From Parapontixanthobacter sp963736595 (GTDB taxonomy: Bacteria; Pseudomonadota; Alphaproteobacteria; Sphingomonadales; Sphingomonadaceae), in NCBI GenBank assembly GCA_963736595.1, contig CAVTPG010000007.1, positions 1 through 64,000 on the forward strand: DNA of 64,000 bases, written 5' to 3'. A program made the position numbers and the translations under genes. Below are positions 38,031-48,024 of this stretch, piece by piece (the first letter of the stretch is position 1; every line of letters starts with the position of its first letter). Under the pieces are notes generated by a model. The model saw only the letters and a list, made by a program, of their open reading frames with translations. It was not told where the DNA came from and searched no databases.

Positions 38031-40763
38031 TTAGAAGCGACCGCGTACCGTCACGCCGTAAGTGCGTGGCTCGGCGAGGAACGCCGAATACGTCTGCTGT
38101 GGCGCGATGAACGGCGTGTTGAACGCAACCTGCGTGTAATCCACATCGAACATATTCTGGACCCAGCCTTCGATCGAGAAACGGTCGGCGATATTGGTCA
38201 GGCCGATGCGGCCATTGACCAGGACGAAGCCGTCCTGTTCCTTACCATACAGCAGGTCCGAACCGGTGTTGTAATCGCTGGTCATACGCGCGTTCAGATA
38301 GACCAATCCGCGCATTCCGCCGGTGCCAAGTTCCGGCGTCCATGTCAGCGATGACGTGCCGACGATTTCCGGTGCGTTCGAGAGGTTGTCACCGGGCAGC
38401 AAGCGCAGGGCAGGGTCCAATGGAACGCCGCTGTCATTGCCGACCAGATCGTTCTCATACGACGTATCGGAGTACGTCAAGCCGAACGTCACAGCCACTT
38501 CGCGCACAGGATTGATGGTCGTTTCAATCTCGATACCTTGAGCGATAACGCCGGGAACGACGTTATCCGCTACACACGAGCCGGTCGCGGCGCTGGCATC
38601 CAGATCGCCGCCGCCAAGGCCTTCGCTGCACGCATTGACATTCTGCACGAGGAAGACCGAACCGTTAAAGGTGTTCAGCTGGAAGTTGCTGAATTCCTGA
38701 CGGAAAGCTGCGACACTGATGCCGAATTCGCGCGTGGAATATTTCATGCCCAGCTCGAATGCATCGACCGTTTCTTCTTCGAACTGAAGCGAAGCCGGAT
38801 CGATATTGGCGACCTGGAATGTGACAGGATTGCCCAGTGCCGAGCGGTCAAGATTGAAACCGCCTGCTTTGTAGCCGCGCGAATAACCGCCATAGAACAA
38901 GAGGTCGGGATTAGGCTTCCAGCTTAAGACCGCCGTGCCGGTAAATTTGTCCTCATCGCGGGAGTCCGTCAGCGTCACGCCGTCCAGTTCAGCCGTCGAG
39001 TTACCCTGACACGATAGCGCGATCAGACCGCCCGCAAGTCCGCCCAATGGCGAAGCCAGCAACGGACTGAGCAGCGCTTTGTTTTGCGGGCAGAACACGT
39101 TGTCATTGGAGAACGCCGCATCGAAGTCCTTGGTCTCGTTGGTATAACGAAGGCCAAGCGTCAGATCGACGGTGTCCGTGACATGGAAGATATTGTGCGT
39201 GAAGAACGCGAAGTTCTCGCTCGTCTGGTTATAGACATCGACAATGCTACCGCGATCCGTGACTTGCGCCAGATTGTTGATCCCGGCGATGATCAGCGGA
39301 GTTGCCGCTCCGAAAGCAGGTGTTCCCGTTAGCGTGCCATCCAGCGCCGCTACGTTTGCGCCCAGGCAGTTTGCCGCCGACGGATTGGCCAGCGCCGGAT
39401 TGATCGCCAATGCGATGCGGCAATTGGCAAAAGCGCCATATTGCGAACCGAACCGCAGATTGTCGCGCGTTTCCAACTTCTCGTTGGCGTAATAGCCGCC
39501 GATCAGCCAGTCGAAACGATCGTTGAACGCCGTTCCGTTCAAGCGCACTTCTTGCGTGAACGTCTTAAACGCCCGTGCTCCGGCATCGCCGGTTGGCGCG
39601 CGATACAGAATGTCGGCTTGCGTGTAGTCGGTATCCGATCCCTGGAAGTTATCATATTCGCGGTAAGCAGTGATCGAGGTCAGGCTGATATTGCCAAGGT
39701 CCAACTTCAATTCGCCCGACAGGCCGTAATCTTCGGTTTCACCTTCGTATGAGCGGCCCGGCGTCACATAGATGTCGCGGTTATAGGTCGATTGCGTGAA
39801 TGCGCGCGAGTCTTGGCCAAGGCCCAGCAGGATCGGAACGATCGGATTGCTGGTCGAGGTCAATGGCGGGCTGCCAACGGCAGGACGTGTGAAAGAGTCA
39901 AATCCGGGCGAGATACGTGCCAATGGAGCGACTTCGGGCTGGACGAACGTCGCAGCACAGCAGGCTTCGTCTTTCTTGGAATAATCGCCGACGATGCGGA
40001 CCGACAGAATGTCGCTGGGCTCGAACAAAAGCTGTCCGCGAACCAGATAGCGATCGCGGTTGTTGATGTCCGTGTCGTTGACGACGTCGTTGTAAAAGCC
40101 GTCGCGCTTGAAATACACGCCATCAACGCGGGCAGCGATGGTGTCGCCCACCGGCACGTTAATTCCGGCTTCAGCGCGAATGGCATCGAAATTGCCGTAT
40201 GTGAAAGCGCCATAGGCTTCGAAATCGAAGGATGGCGGGGCGGTATAAACATTGATGACACCAGCGGAGGCATTGCGTCCGCCAAGCGTACCTTGCGGAC
40301 CACGCAAGATTTCGACCCGGTCGAGCGGGCCAAGTTCAGAGAGTGCGTTACCGGAGCGCGAACGATAGACGCCATCGACGAACACCGCGACGGAGCTTTC
40401 AAGGCCGGGGTTGTCGCCAACCGTACCGATGCCGCGAATACGCGCGGAGCCATTGGCTTCGTTACCGGTGGAGGACACGAGCAGCGACGGGGCGACCTGG
40501 TTAAGTTCGCGAATGTCGCTGGTGCCGGAATTCTCCAGCGTTTCCGCCGACACTGCCGAGATGGCAACCGGCACATCGGCCAGCTGTTGCGAGCGGCCTT
40601 GCGCCGTCACGATGATCACATTGTCGTCAGTCACATCGGCATTATCGATGAGCGTTTCATCGTCGGGCTGCGTGCTGTCCTGAGCCATTGCCGGGTTAGC
40701 GGCAAGGGCCATACCGGCACCAAGGATCGCAAGCGTACGCAAGGATACTGTAGAATATGACAT
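38031..40763 (-). CDS. TonB-dependent receptor
   Basis: A 910-residue outer-membrane active transporter. Signal peptide of about 27 residues (ending NPAMAQ), then an acidic segment and NVIIVTAQGRSQQLADVPVAISAVS, the TonB box and plug opening. Plug landmarks include RGIGTVGDNPG and GPQGTLGGRNASAGVINV. The remainder is a beta-barrel ending in VTVRGRF with the terminal Phe needed for Bam recognition. The substrate is unknown: no adjacent catabolic or siderophore gene is present. GGGAG precedes the ATG. Confidence 0.93.
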   Translation of the reverse strand: MSYSTVSLRTLAILGAGMALAANPAMAQDSTQPDDETLIDNADVTDDNVIIVTAQGRSQQLADVPVAISAVSAETLENSGTSDIRELNQVAPSLLVSSTGNEANGSARIRGIGTVGDNPGLESSVAVFVDGVYRSRSGNALSELGPLDRVEILRGPQGTLGGRNASAGVINVYTAPPSFDFEAYGAFTYGNFDAIRAEAGINVPVGDTIAARVDGVYFKRDGFYNDVVNDTDINNRDRYLVRGQLLFEPSDILSVRIVGDYSKKDEACCAATFVQPEVAPLARISPGFDSFTRPAVGSPPLTSTSNPIVPILLGLGQDSRAFTQSTYNRDIYVTPGRSYEGETEDYGLSGELKLDLGNISLTSITAYREYDNFQGSDTDYTQADILYRAPTGDAGARAFKTFTQEVRLNGTAFNDRFDWLIGGYYANEKLETRDNLRFGSQYGAFANCRIALAINPALANPSAANCLGANVAALDGTLTGTPAFGAATPLIIAGINNLAQVTDRGSIVDVYNQTSENFAFFTHNIFHVTDTVDLTLGLRYTNETKDFDAAFSNDNVFCPQNKALLSPLLASPLGGLAGGLIALSCQGNSTAELDGVTLTDSRDEDKFTGTAVLSWKPNPDLLFYGGYSRGYKAGGFNLDRSALGNPVTFQVANIDPASLQFEEETVDAFELGMKYSTREFGISVAAFRQEFSNFQLNTFNGSVFLVQNVNACSEGLGGGDLDASAATGSCVADNVVPGVIAQGIEIETTINPVREVAVTFGLTYSDTSYENDLVGNDSGVPLDPALRLLPGDNLSNAPEIVGTSSLTWTPELGTGGMRGLVYLNARMTSDYNTGSDLLYGKEQDGFVLVNGRIGLTNIADRFSIEGWVQNMFDVDYTQVAFNTPFIAPQQTYSAFLAEPRTYGVTVRGRF

Positions 40764-40860
40764 CGAAAATCTCCCAAAATTTCAGGAGTTGCCTACTACG
40801 TAATGGTTAACAATAAAAGACGAACGCAAAGCGAAAAGCGGCCAGTGTGGCTCTTTTGCG

Positions 40861-43620
40861 TCAGGCGTCTTCCATTTCTCTTTGCCGCTGATCGCTGGCT
40901 GCGGTGAGCAAGGATACCTCGATGTCGGCCAGGCGTTTCTTGGCGGTAATCTTCGCACCCGTGAGATCCGTAACGTAAAACGTGTCGACCGCCCGCTCGC
41001 CATAGGCTGTGACATGGGCGGAATTGACGACCAGATTGGCCTCGAACAGGCTGCGCGCCAGGCGATTGAGCAAAGCGGAACGGTCGCGCGCATTGACTTC
41101 GATAACGGTAAATCGCTGTGAGGCGGCGTTGTCGATTACGACTTGCGGGCTGACATCGAAGGCAGCAGCGCGGGCGCGGGGCAGCGGGCGTTGCGCCAAT
41201 TTGGGCGCCAGATTGATGCGGTTGGCCAATGCGTCACCGATTGCGGTTTTGATCCGCTCAAGTTGCGCAGCCTCGCGGAATGGCTTGCCGAGCGGGTCTT
41301 GCACCAGAAAATTATCGACGGCCCAGCCGGCTTGCGTGGTGTGGATACGCGCGTCGATGATGTTCGCCCCGGCCAGATGGATGCCGCCCGCAATCCGGTA
41401 AAACAGGCCGGGATGGTCGGCGGCAATAACCGTGACCAGCGTCGCCCCGCGCGCTTCGTCATATTCGCAATGGATGGATAGATTGTGCTCGGCGGCTTGG
41501 GCTGCGTCATAATGAACGAGGTTCAGCGCGATCACATCGCGGTGTTCGGCAATCCAGTACGCATCGCCGAAAATATCGCCCGATTGCGTCACCAGATACC
41601 CGCGCTTGCCCAGCAAATCGGCCACGGCCAGCTTCTTCGCGGCCACCTGAACTTCGCGACCTTCGCCCATATGGCCAAGCCGCAATCGCTGTTGCGCGCC
41701 GTCGAACAGCTGACCCAGAAGCTGCCCTTTCCAGCTGTTCCAGATGCCCGGACCGACCGCGCGAATATCCACGGCGGTCAGGATGGCAAGCTGTCGCAGC
41801 CGTTCAATCCCTTGAACCCGCCCGACAAAGTCCTCGATCGTTTTGGGGTCGGTCAAATCGCGCTTGAAAGCGGTCGCGCTCATCAGCAAATGTTCTTCAA
41901 CCAGCCAACTGACCAGATCGGTCTCGGCCTTCGTCAGCCCGAAACGCGGGCATAGCGTGCGGGCAATTTCCGCGCCCAGAACCGAGTGATCGCCGCCACG
42001 ACCTTTGGCAATATCATGCAGCAGCACCGCGACATAAGCGGCGCGGCGCGAGGCGACTTTGTGGATCAGTTTGGTCGCGCGCGGATGATCTTGCGCCAGT
42101 TCGCCTTTCTCGATCTTGTTCAGCAAACCGATGGCGCGGATCGTATGCTCGTCCACCGTATAATGATGATACATATCGAACTGCATCTGCGCATTCACGC
42201 GGCCAAAGTCCGGCACGAACCGCCCGAATACACCCGCCTCGTGCATCCAGCGCAGCACCGTTTCCGGATCGTTCTTGCCCGATAGCAGATCGAGGAACAG
42301 CGCATTGGCACGCGGGTCTTTGCGCACCTCGCGGGTGATCAAGGCATTGTCGCGATCGGCCATGCGCATCGTGTCGGGGTGGATTTCCAGCCCTTCGGCT
42401 TCGGCAATCTGGAATATTTCAATCAGCCGGACCGGATCGCTGCGAAACCACTCATTGCCCGGTGCTGCAATCCGCCCGCCAAACACGGTGTAGCCTTTCA
42501 GCTTGCGCGGTTTGGGACTGAACCCGGCCAGCAAGCCCGTGCGCCGCCGTTTTTGCGCCAGTTCATCATCGATATGCGCAAGGAACACGCCCGTCAGGCT
42601 GCCCACGCGCTTGGCTTGCAGGAAATAGAATTGCATGAACCGTTCCACCGGCGCGCGACCGGGCCGTTCGGCAAAATTCATGCGCTCTGCAATCTGACGT
42701 TGAAAATCAAAGGTCAGCCGGTCTTCGGCTCGCCCGGTCAGCAGATGCAAGTGACAGCGCACCGCCAGCAGGAAGTTTTCCGCCCGGCGAAAGCTGCGAT
42801 ATTCCACTTTGGTCAGCAATCCGACATCGACCAGCTCGGACGCGCTGCGCACATTGTGGATATATTTGCCGATCCAGTAGAGCGTCTGCAAATCGCGCAA
42901 GCCGCCTTTGCCGTCCTTGACGTTGGGCTCCACGACATAGCGGCTGTCGCCCATCCGCTTATGTCGCGCATTGCGTTCTGCCAGCTTTTCGGTGACGAAT
43001 TGCCGCGCGGTGCCTTTTACAACGTCTTTGTGAAAGCGGCGGGAAGCCTCGTCATACAAATCCTGGTCGCCCCACAGATAGCGCCCTTCCAGCATGGCTG
43101 TGCGGATCGTCAAATCCTGCCTGGCCATCGAAATCGTCTCATCGATGGTGCGACTGGAATGCCCGACTTTCAAGCCCAGATCCCAGAACACATACAGCAT
43201 TGTTTCAATGACTTGCTCGCACCAAGGGGTCGCGCGGTGCGGCGTAATAAAGGCGATGTCGACATCGGAATGCGGCGCCATTTCCGCGCGGCCATAACCG
43301 CCGACCGCCTTCAGTGTCAGCCGCTCGCCCGATGTGGGATTGGGACGCGGTAGCAGGTCACCTGTCACATGATCATAGATAATCCGGATTAGCTGATCGA
43401 TCAGAAACGAATGACCGCCAGCGCATTCATGCCCCGCTGACGGCTTGGCTTCCAGCCGCCGGGACAGCTCGCCGCGACCATCCTCCAGCGCGCGTTTCAG
43501 CCGCTCGATAATCGCCGGACGCGCCTCTGCGCCCGATGCCTTATGCAGTTTGGCAACGTCGCTGGCGACAGCCCGCCGGTCGATGATCCTGCGCTGATTG
43601 GGTATGCGAGTGCGGTTCAT
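40861..43620 (-). CDS. glnD: [Protein-PII] uridylyltransferase/uridylyl-removing enzyme
   Basis: A 919-residue nitrogen sensor that modifies PII proteins according to glutamine. The nucleotidyltransferase domain has GGYGRAEMAPHSDVDIAF near residue 110. The HD domain has VLLHDIAKGRGGDHSVLG near 540. Two C-terminal ACT domains are visible (TLVTVIAADHPGLFYRIAGG and FTVIEVNARDRSALLNRLA). All domains are intact. The gene starts 18 bases after the acyl-CoA ligase, so they may be cotranscribed. Confidence 0.95.
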   Translation of the reverse strand: MNRTRIPNQRRIIDRRAVASDVAKLHKASGAEARPAIIERLKRALEDGRGELSRRLEAKPSAGHECAGGHSFLIDQLIRIIYDHVTGDLLPRPNPTSGERLTLKAVGGYGRAEMAPHSDVDIAFITPHRATPWCEQVIETMLYVFWDLGLKVGHSSRTIDETISMARQDLTIRTAMLEGRYLWGDQDLYDEASRRFHKDVVKGTARQFVTEKLAERNARHKRMGDSRYVVEPNVKDGKGGLRDLQTLYWIGKYIHNVRSASELVDVGLLTKVEYRSFRRAENFLLAVRCHLHLLTGRAEDRLTFDFQRQIAERMNFAERPGRAPVERFMQFYFLQAKRVGSLTGVFLAHIDDELAQKRRRTGLLAGFSPKPRKLKGYTVFGGRIAAPGNEWFRSDPVRLIEIFQIAEAEGLEIHPDTMRMADRDNALITREVRKDPRANALFLDLLSGKNDPETVLRWMHEAGVFGRFVPDFGRVNAQMQFDMYHHYTVDEHTIRAIGLLNKIEKGELAQDHPRATKLIHKVASRRAAYVAVLLHDIAKGRGGDHSVLGAEIARTLCPRFGLTKAETDLVSWLVEEHLLMSATAFKRDLTDPKTIEDFVGRVQGIERLRQLAILTAVDIRAVGPGIWNSWKGQLLGQLFDGAQQRLRLGHMGEGREVQVAAKKLAVADLLGKRGYLVTQSGDIFGDAYWIAEHRDVIALNLVHYDAAQAAEHNLSIHCEYDEARGATLVTVIAADHPGLFYRIAGGIHLAGANIIDARIHTTQAGWAVDNFLVQDPLGKPFREAAQLERIKTAIGDALANRINLAPKLAQRPLPRARAAAFDVSPQVVIDNAASQRFTVIEVNARDRSALLNRLARSLFEANLVVNSAHVTAYGERAVDTFYVTDLTGAKITAKKRLADIEVSLLTAASDQRQREMEDA

Positions 43621-43638
43621 CGGGCCATCAGCGAGGGA

Positions 43639-45328
43639 TCACGCCTCGCTATAATGTTTGCGGACGCTGATCTTGTCGATTTTCTGCGTGCCGAGGCGCG
43701 GCAAGGCCTTGTCCGAGCGCCAGACCTTCTCCGGCATTTTGAATTTGGCGATCTTGCCTTCGAGAAAACCGCGCAAGGCGTCGGGTGACAATTCGCTGCC
43801 ATCCTTGGTGTAGTAAACCGCAGCAGGGACTTCGCCGAAACGCTCGTCAGGAAGCCCGAACACAGAGCATTCCGCCACGTCGTCATGCGCGTAAATCGCG
43901 TCCTCGACTTCGATGCAGGTGATGTTTTCACCGCCGCGAATAATAATGTCTTTCTTGCGATCGACGATGAACAGATAATCATCCTCGTCAAGATAGCCCA
44001 GATCTCCGGTGCGGAAATACATATCGTCGGTAAAGGCGGCTTTGGTCGCCTCGTCATTGTTCCAATAGCCGAGGAAATTGGCGGTGGAGCGAATGCAAAC
44101 TTCGCCGACGCTGCCCGTTGGTTGCGCGACGCCGTCATCGTCCAAAATGGCAAGATCGACCATCGGGCGGCTGGGTTGCCCCGTGCTGCCGGGTTTGGCC
44201 ATGTAGTTTTCGTTCAAATTGCCGCACCCGACTGCATTGGTTTCGGTGAGGCCATAGCCCAAAATCGGGAAGCCTTCGGGGAAGGAGTCCTTGATCTTCG
44301 TGACGTGTTCGGCCGGGCGCGGCGCGCCGCCTGCAGCAAAAGTCTTGCACGATGTCAGGTCGAACTGGTCGCGTTCAGGGTGCGCGGCCATCTCGTAACT
44401 CATCAGCGGTACGCCAACGAAATAGCTAATTTTCTCCTGCTCGATCAATCGCATAGCTTCGCGTGCATCCCATTTCGGCATGAAAACGAGCTTACGACCG
44501 ATAGCGAAACTTTGCAGGAACAACGGCACTTCGCCGGTGACGTGGAACAGCGGCACCGCGACCAGTGAACTGGGCGGTGATGTCGGCGCTTCGCCCTTTT
44601 TGGTCAGCACTTGCAGCATCATCACCGTCTGTGCGGCATAATTCATAACGCCGTGCAGCACGCCGCGATGATCGGAATACGCGCCTTTCGATTTGCCGGT
44701 GGAGCCTGACGTATAAAGGATTGTGGCAAGATCATCCGGGCCAAGCTCCGGCAAAGCGGTGCGCGCCCTGCGCTTCGTCCTGCGGCCAGATTGCGCCCAG
44801 TCCCTGCGCCGGATCACCGCCGTGATCGAATGTCACGACTTTGGCGGAGTGCTCTGTCCCATCAAGCCGTTTGGCGCGCGCACTATCGGCCAGCACCAGC
44901 GAACAACCTGCCAGCTCGACGCCGTAAGCCAGCTCCTCGCCTTCCCAAAATCCGTTCAGCAGAGTGGCACAGCCACCGGCCATAATCACGCCCATATAAG
45001 CGATCGCCCAATTGGCAGAATTGCGCGCAGCAATCCCGATGCGGTCGCCTTTTTTCACATCATGCCGCGCAATCAGACCTGCTGCGACTGTGCGTGCTGC
45101 GCCGTAAACCTCGCCGAATGTCATGCGCGTCTCGCCATCGACCAGGAAAGGCGCGTCTTTATGCTGATTGCAAAAGTAAGCGAAAAAATGTGCCAGACTT
45201 GGCGGAACTTGCTTGAAGGCCTGGGTGGTGATGCCATCGCGTTCGAAGGGAACGGTTTCAAACATTTGCCCCGGCGCAGTGATGCCGTCGGCGATTGCGT
45301 TCATTAACTGGTCGAGATCGGTAGGCAT
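43639..45328 (-). CDS. AMP-dependent acyl-CoA synthetase (frameshifted)
   Basis: ANL-family ligase activating a fatty or related acid to its CoA thioester. The N-terminal frame starts MPTDLDQLMNAI after GAGAGGAT. The C-terminal frame carries the P-loop ILYTSGSTGKSKG, LGYGLTETNA, FRTGDLGYLDEDDYLFIVDRKKD and the terminal QKIDKISVRK with the catalytic Lys. Removing one G from GGG (plus-strand CCC, 44766-44768) joins them as DEAQARTALPELGPDD, for 562 residues. Substrate unknown. A 20-base inverted repeat lies just upstream. Confidence 0.88.
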
Positions 45329-45350
45329 CGTAGGGCAGATCCTCTCATAA

Positions 45351-45370
45351 CGTACTGTTCTTAAAGTACG
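45351..45370. promoter_or_regulatory. Inverted repeat upstream of acyl-CoA ligase (candidate operator)
   Basis: CGTACT-GTTCTTAA-AGTACG has perfect six-base arms, 23 bases upstream of the ligase ATG and overlapping where a promoter would be expected. The size and place suit a TetR- or similar dimeric repressor site. The gap 45329-45507 also serves divergent lgt. Chance occurrence cannot be excluded. Confidence 0.35.
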
Positions 45371-45507
45371 GCGCGCGCGGGTTTTGTTTCCGCTTACGCA
45401 CCTGCACATGGGCAATAAAGGTTTTTTCCTTATGCACCCTATGCAATAGGCCGAACGACTTATCTGACGTTTCGACCGTCACACCAATCATCTAGGGATC
45501 AAAACTC

Positions 45508-46413
45508 GTGCTGTCACTACTGGCCGATGTCTCTGCCGCGCAGCCCATTTTGTGGGAAAATCTCGGCCTGACGGATGGCATAGAACTGTTCGGCGGCTTC
45601 AAGCTGCGCTTTTATTCGCTCGCCTATCTGGTCGGCATCTTCTTTGCGTACTGGCACGTCACGAAGATGATCAAGACGCCCGGCGCGCCGATGGCGCAGG
45701 ATCACGTCGATGACCTGTTTTTCTATTGTACGCTGGGCGTGATTTTCGGCGGGCGGCTGGGCTATGCCGCGTTTTATAAGCCGGAGCTGTTTACCGGTTT
45801 CACCAGCAGCGAATTCATCAGCTGGGATCTGGCGCGTTTGTGGGATGGCGGGATGAGTTTCCACGGCGGCGTAATCGGTGTGCTGGCGGCGATCACGTGG
45901 GTTGCACTGCGCAACAAGCTGCACTGGCTGAGGATTTGCGATTATATCGCGGTCAATGTGCCGATGGGGATGCTGCTGGGGCGGTTGGCGAACTTTGTAA
46001 ATGGCGAGCTTTACGGTCGTCCGGTCGAAGGCAGCGTGCCGTGGGCAATGATTTTTCCGACCGATCCCGATCAAGTGGCGCGCCACCCCTCGCAGCTTTA
46101 TCAAGCTGGACTGGAAGGGCTGCTGCTGCTTGTCATTATGATGCTGGTGTTCTGGAAAACCCGGGCGCGGTATCGTCCCGGCTTGCTGGTCGGACTGTTT
46201 ACGCTGGGCATCGGCATGGCGCGGTTCATCACGGAATTCTTCCGCGCGCCTGATGCGCATCTGGTGCAAGTGGTTGAAGATACGGGATTATCGCGTGGGC
46301 AATGGTTGTCATTGCCGATGATGGCAGTGGGCTTGGGTGTGATGATTTACGCACTGACGCGGCCGCCTGTTATCGGTTCGGGAGCAGCCAGCGCCAAACC
46401 GCAAACGGCATGA
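45508..46413 (+). CDS. lgt: Prolipoprotein diacylglyceryl transferase
   Basis: Seven-helix inner-membrane enzyme of 301 residues that attaches diacylglycerol to lipobox cysteines, the first step in lipoprotein maturation. Motifs include WDGGMSFHGGVIGVLAA, the Lgt signature GRLANFVNGELYGRP and RHPSQLYQAGLEG. The GTG start at 45508 lies nine bases after AGGGA. Its stop overlaps the start of midA by two bases. The many lipoproteins in the window are its substrates. Confidence 0.95.
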   Translation: MLSLLADVSAAQPILWENLGLTDGIELFGGFKLRFYSLAYLVGIFFAYWHVTKMIKTPGAPMAQDHVDDLFFYCTLGVIFGGRLGYAAFYKPELFTGFTSSEFISWDLARLWDGGMSFHGGVIGVLAAITWVALRNKLHWLRICDYIAVNVPMGMLLGRLANFVNGELYGRPVEGSVPWAMIFPTDPDQVARHPSQLYQAGLEGLLLLVIMMLVFWKTRARYRPGLLVGLFTLGIGMARFITEFFRAPDAHLVQVVEDTGLSRGQWLSLPMMAVGLGVMIYALTRPPVIGSGAASAKPQTA

Positions 46414-47508
46414 ATCCGGGCGATGCTGGTGATCTGACCGAGCGGTTTCGCCGCCTGATCCGGCAGTCCGGTCCGATCTCCGTCTCGCACTATTTCGGCG
46501 AAAGCAACGCGCAATATTATGCGTCCCGCGATCCGCTGGGCGCAAGCGGAGATTTCATCACAGCCCCGGAAATCAGCCAGTTATTCGGGGAAATGATCGG
46601 GTTGTGGTGTGCCGATTTGTGGCAGCGATCGGGCAAGCCAAGTGAAGTCGCTTATGTCGAGCTTGGACCGGGACGCGGAACGCTGGCCAAGGACGCTTTG
46701 CGGGTCATGCAACGCTTTGATTTACAACCGGAAATACACTTTGTCGAAGGCTCACCTGTGCTGCGCGAAGTGCAATCGGCTACTATCCCCGGCGCGATCC
46801 ATCACAATGATCTGGATGGCTTGCCGCAGGGAATGCCTATCCTGCTGATTGCAAACGAGTTTTTCGACGCACTTCCGATCCGGCAGCTGGTCAAAACCGA
46901 AGCAGGATGGCGCGAGCGCAAAATCGGGCTGGACGGCGATGAATTCCGCTTTATCGCTGGCGATCAGCCGATGGATGCGGCCATTCCGATCCAGTATCTC
47001 GGGCTGGAAAATCAAACGATTTTAGAGGTTTGTCCCGCAGCAAGCGCCTGGGTCGGCGACATTGCCACACGGCTGAATGCGCAAGGCGGCGCAGCCCTGA
47101 TCATCGATTATGGCTATCTCGTTCCGCAAACCGGCTCCACTTTGCAAGCGGTTCGCAATAATGCCAAAACCGACCCGCTTAAAAACGCCCGGAACGGCGG
47201 ATTTGACGGCTTTGGTGGACTTTGCGGCGCTGAAACAAGCAGCGCGCCACAAGGATGTCGAGACGACCCCTAGCGATGTCGAGACAGTTTTTACCGGCAC
47301 ACAGGGCGCGTTTTTGGAGCGCTTGGGAATCACGCCGCGTGCGCAATCTCTGGCCAAGGCTGATCCGGCAAAAGCGCATGAAATTTATGCCGCGCATCGG
47401 CGCTTGCTGGCGCCGGATGAAATGGGCCAATTGTTCAAGGTGATGGCGGTGAAGTCGGCGCGCGAAGAATGGGCAACACCATCGGGGTTCGACGTCCATT
47501 CATCTTAA
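46410..47508 (+). CDS. MidA/NDUFAF7-like SAM-dependent methyltransferase (frameshifted)
   Basis: Class I methyltransferase of the DUF185/COG1565 family. YYASRDPLGASGDFITAPEISQ and VAYVELGPGRGTLAKD form the SAM site. The mitochondrial relative methylates an arginine of a complex I subunit. The frame shifts in a run of five A at 47181-47185; with four A the junction reads DPLKTPGTADLTALVDF and continues to a stop at 47508, for 365 residues. The start (ATG at 46410) overlaps the lgt stop. The lgt-midA pairing is common in alphaproteobacteria. Confidence 0.88.
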
Positions 47509-47553
47509 CGCGCATAGCCAATTAATATAAGCGAATGGGACGAAGGACTGACG

Positions 47554-47970
47554 ATGATTCCTGCAAAATTACTGGCCGCTGCATTGGTGATGATGGCCGC
47601 GCCTGCCTTGGCGGCGGAACCGATCGAGGGCCGCTGGGTCACACAAGAGGGCGATGCTGTCATCACGATCGGGCCATGCGGATCGTCCACTTGCGGGCGG
47701 ATCAGCAAATTTCTGGTCCCACCGCCCAAGGGCGCGGATCAGCGCGACGTCAACAATCCCAATGCCAGCAAACGCAGCCGCAAATTGCTCGGCTTGCCGG
47801 TGCTGTTTTCGTTTAGCGAAGACAGCGAGCAATGGCGGGGGCGGATTTACGATCCGAAATCGGGCAAGGATTACCGCTCGATCGTCCGCCGGAAAAACAA
47901 AAATACGCTGGAAGTGAAGGGCTGCATCGGCCCATTTTGCCAGACGCAGGTATGGAAGCGCGCCCGCTAA
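47554..47970 (+). CDS. DUF2147 domain secreted protein
   Basis: A 138-residue protein with a clear signal peptide (MIPAKLLAAALVMMAAPALAAE). The mature part, EGRWVTQEGDAVITIGPCG through FSEDSEQWRGRIYDPKSGKDYRSIV to KGCIGPFCQTQVWKR, is a lipocalin-like DUF2147 domain. Four cysteines could form disulfides. Function unknown; periplasmic location inferred. It follows midA on the same strand. Confidence 0.85.
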   Translation: MIPAKLLAAALVMMAAPALAAEPIEGRWVTQEGDAVITIGPCGSSTCGRISKFLVPPPKGADQRDVNNPNASKRSRKLLGLPVLFSFSEDSEQWRGRIYDPKSGKDYRSIVRRKNKNTLEVKGCIGPFCQTQVWKRAR

Positions 47971-48024
47971 TTTCGCGCCCCGCGACAAGCTCCAACCGCC
48001 CGCCGTCCGCACAAAGCCTGCCTG

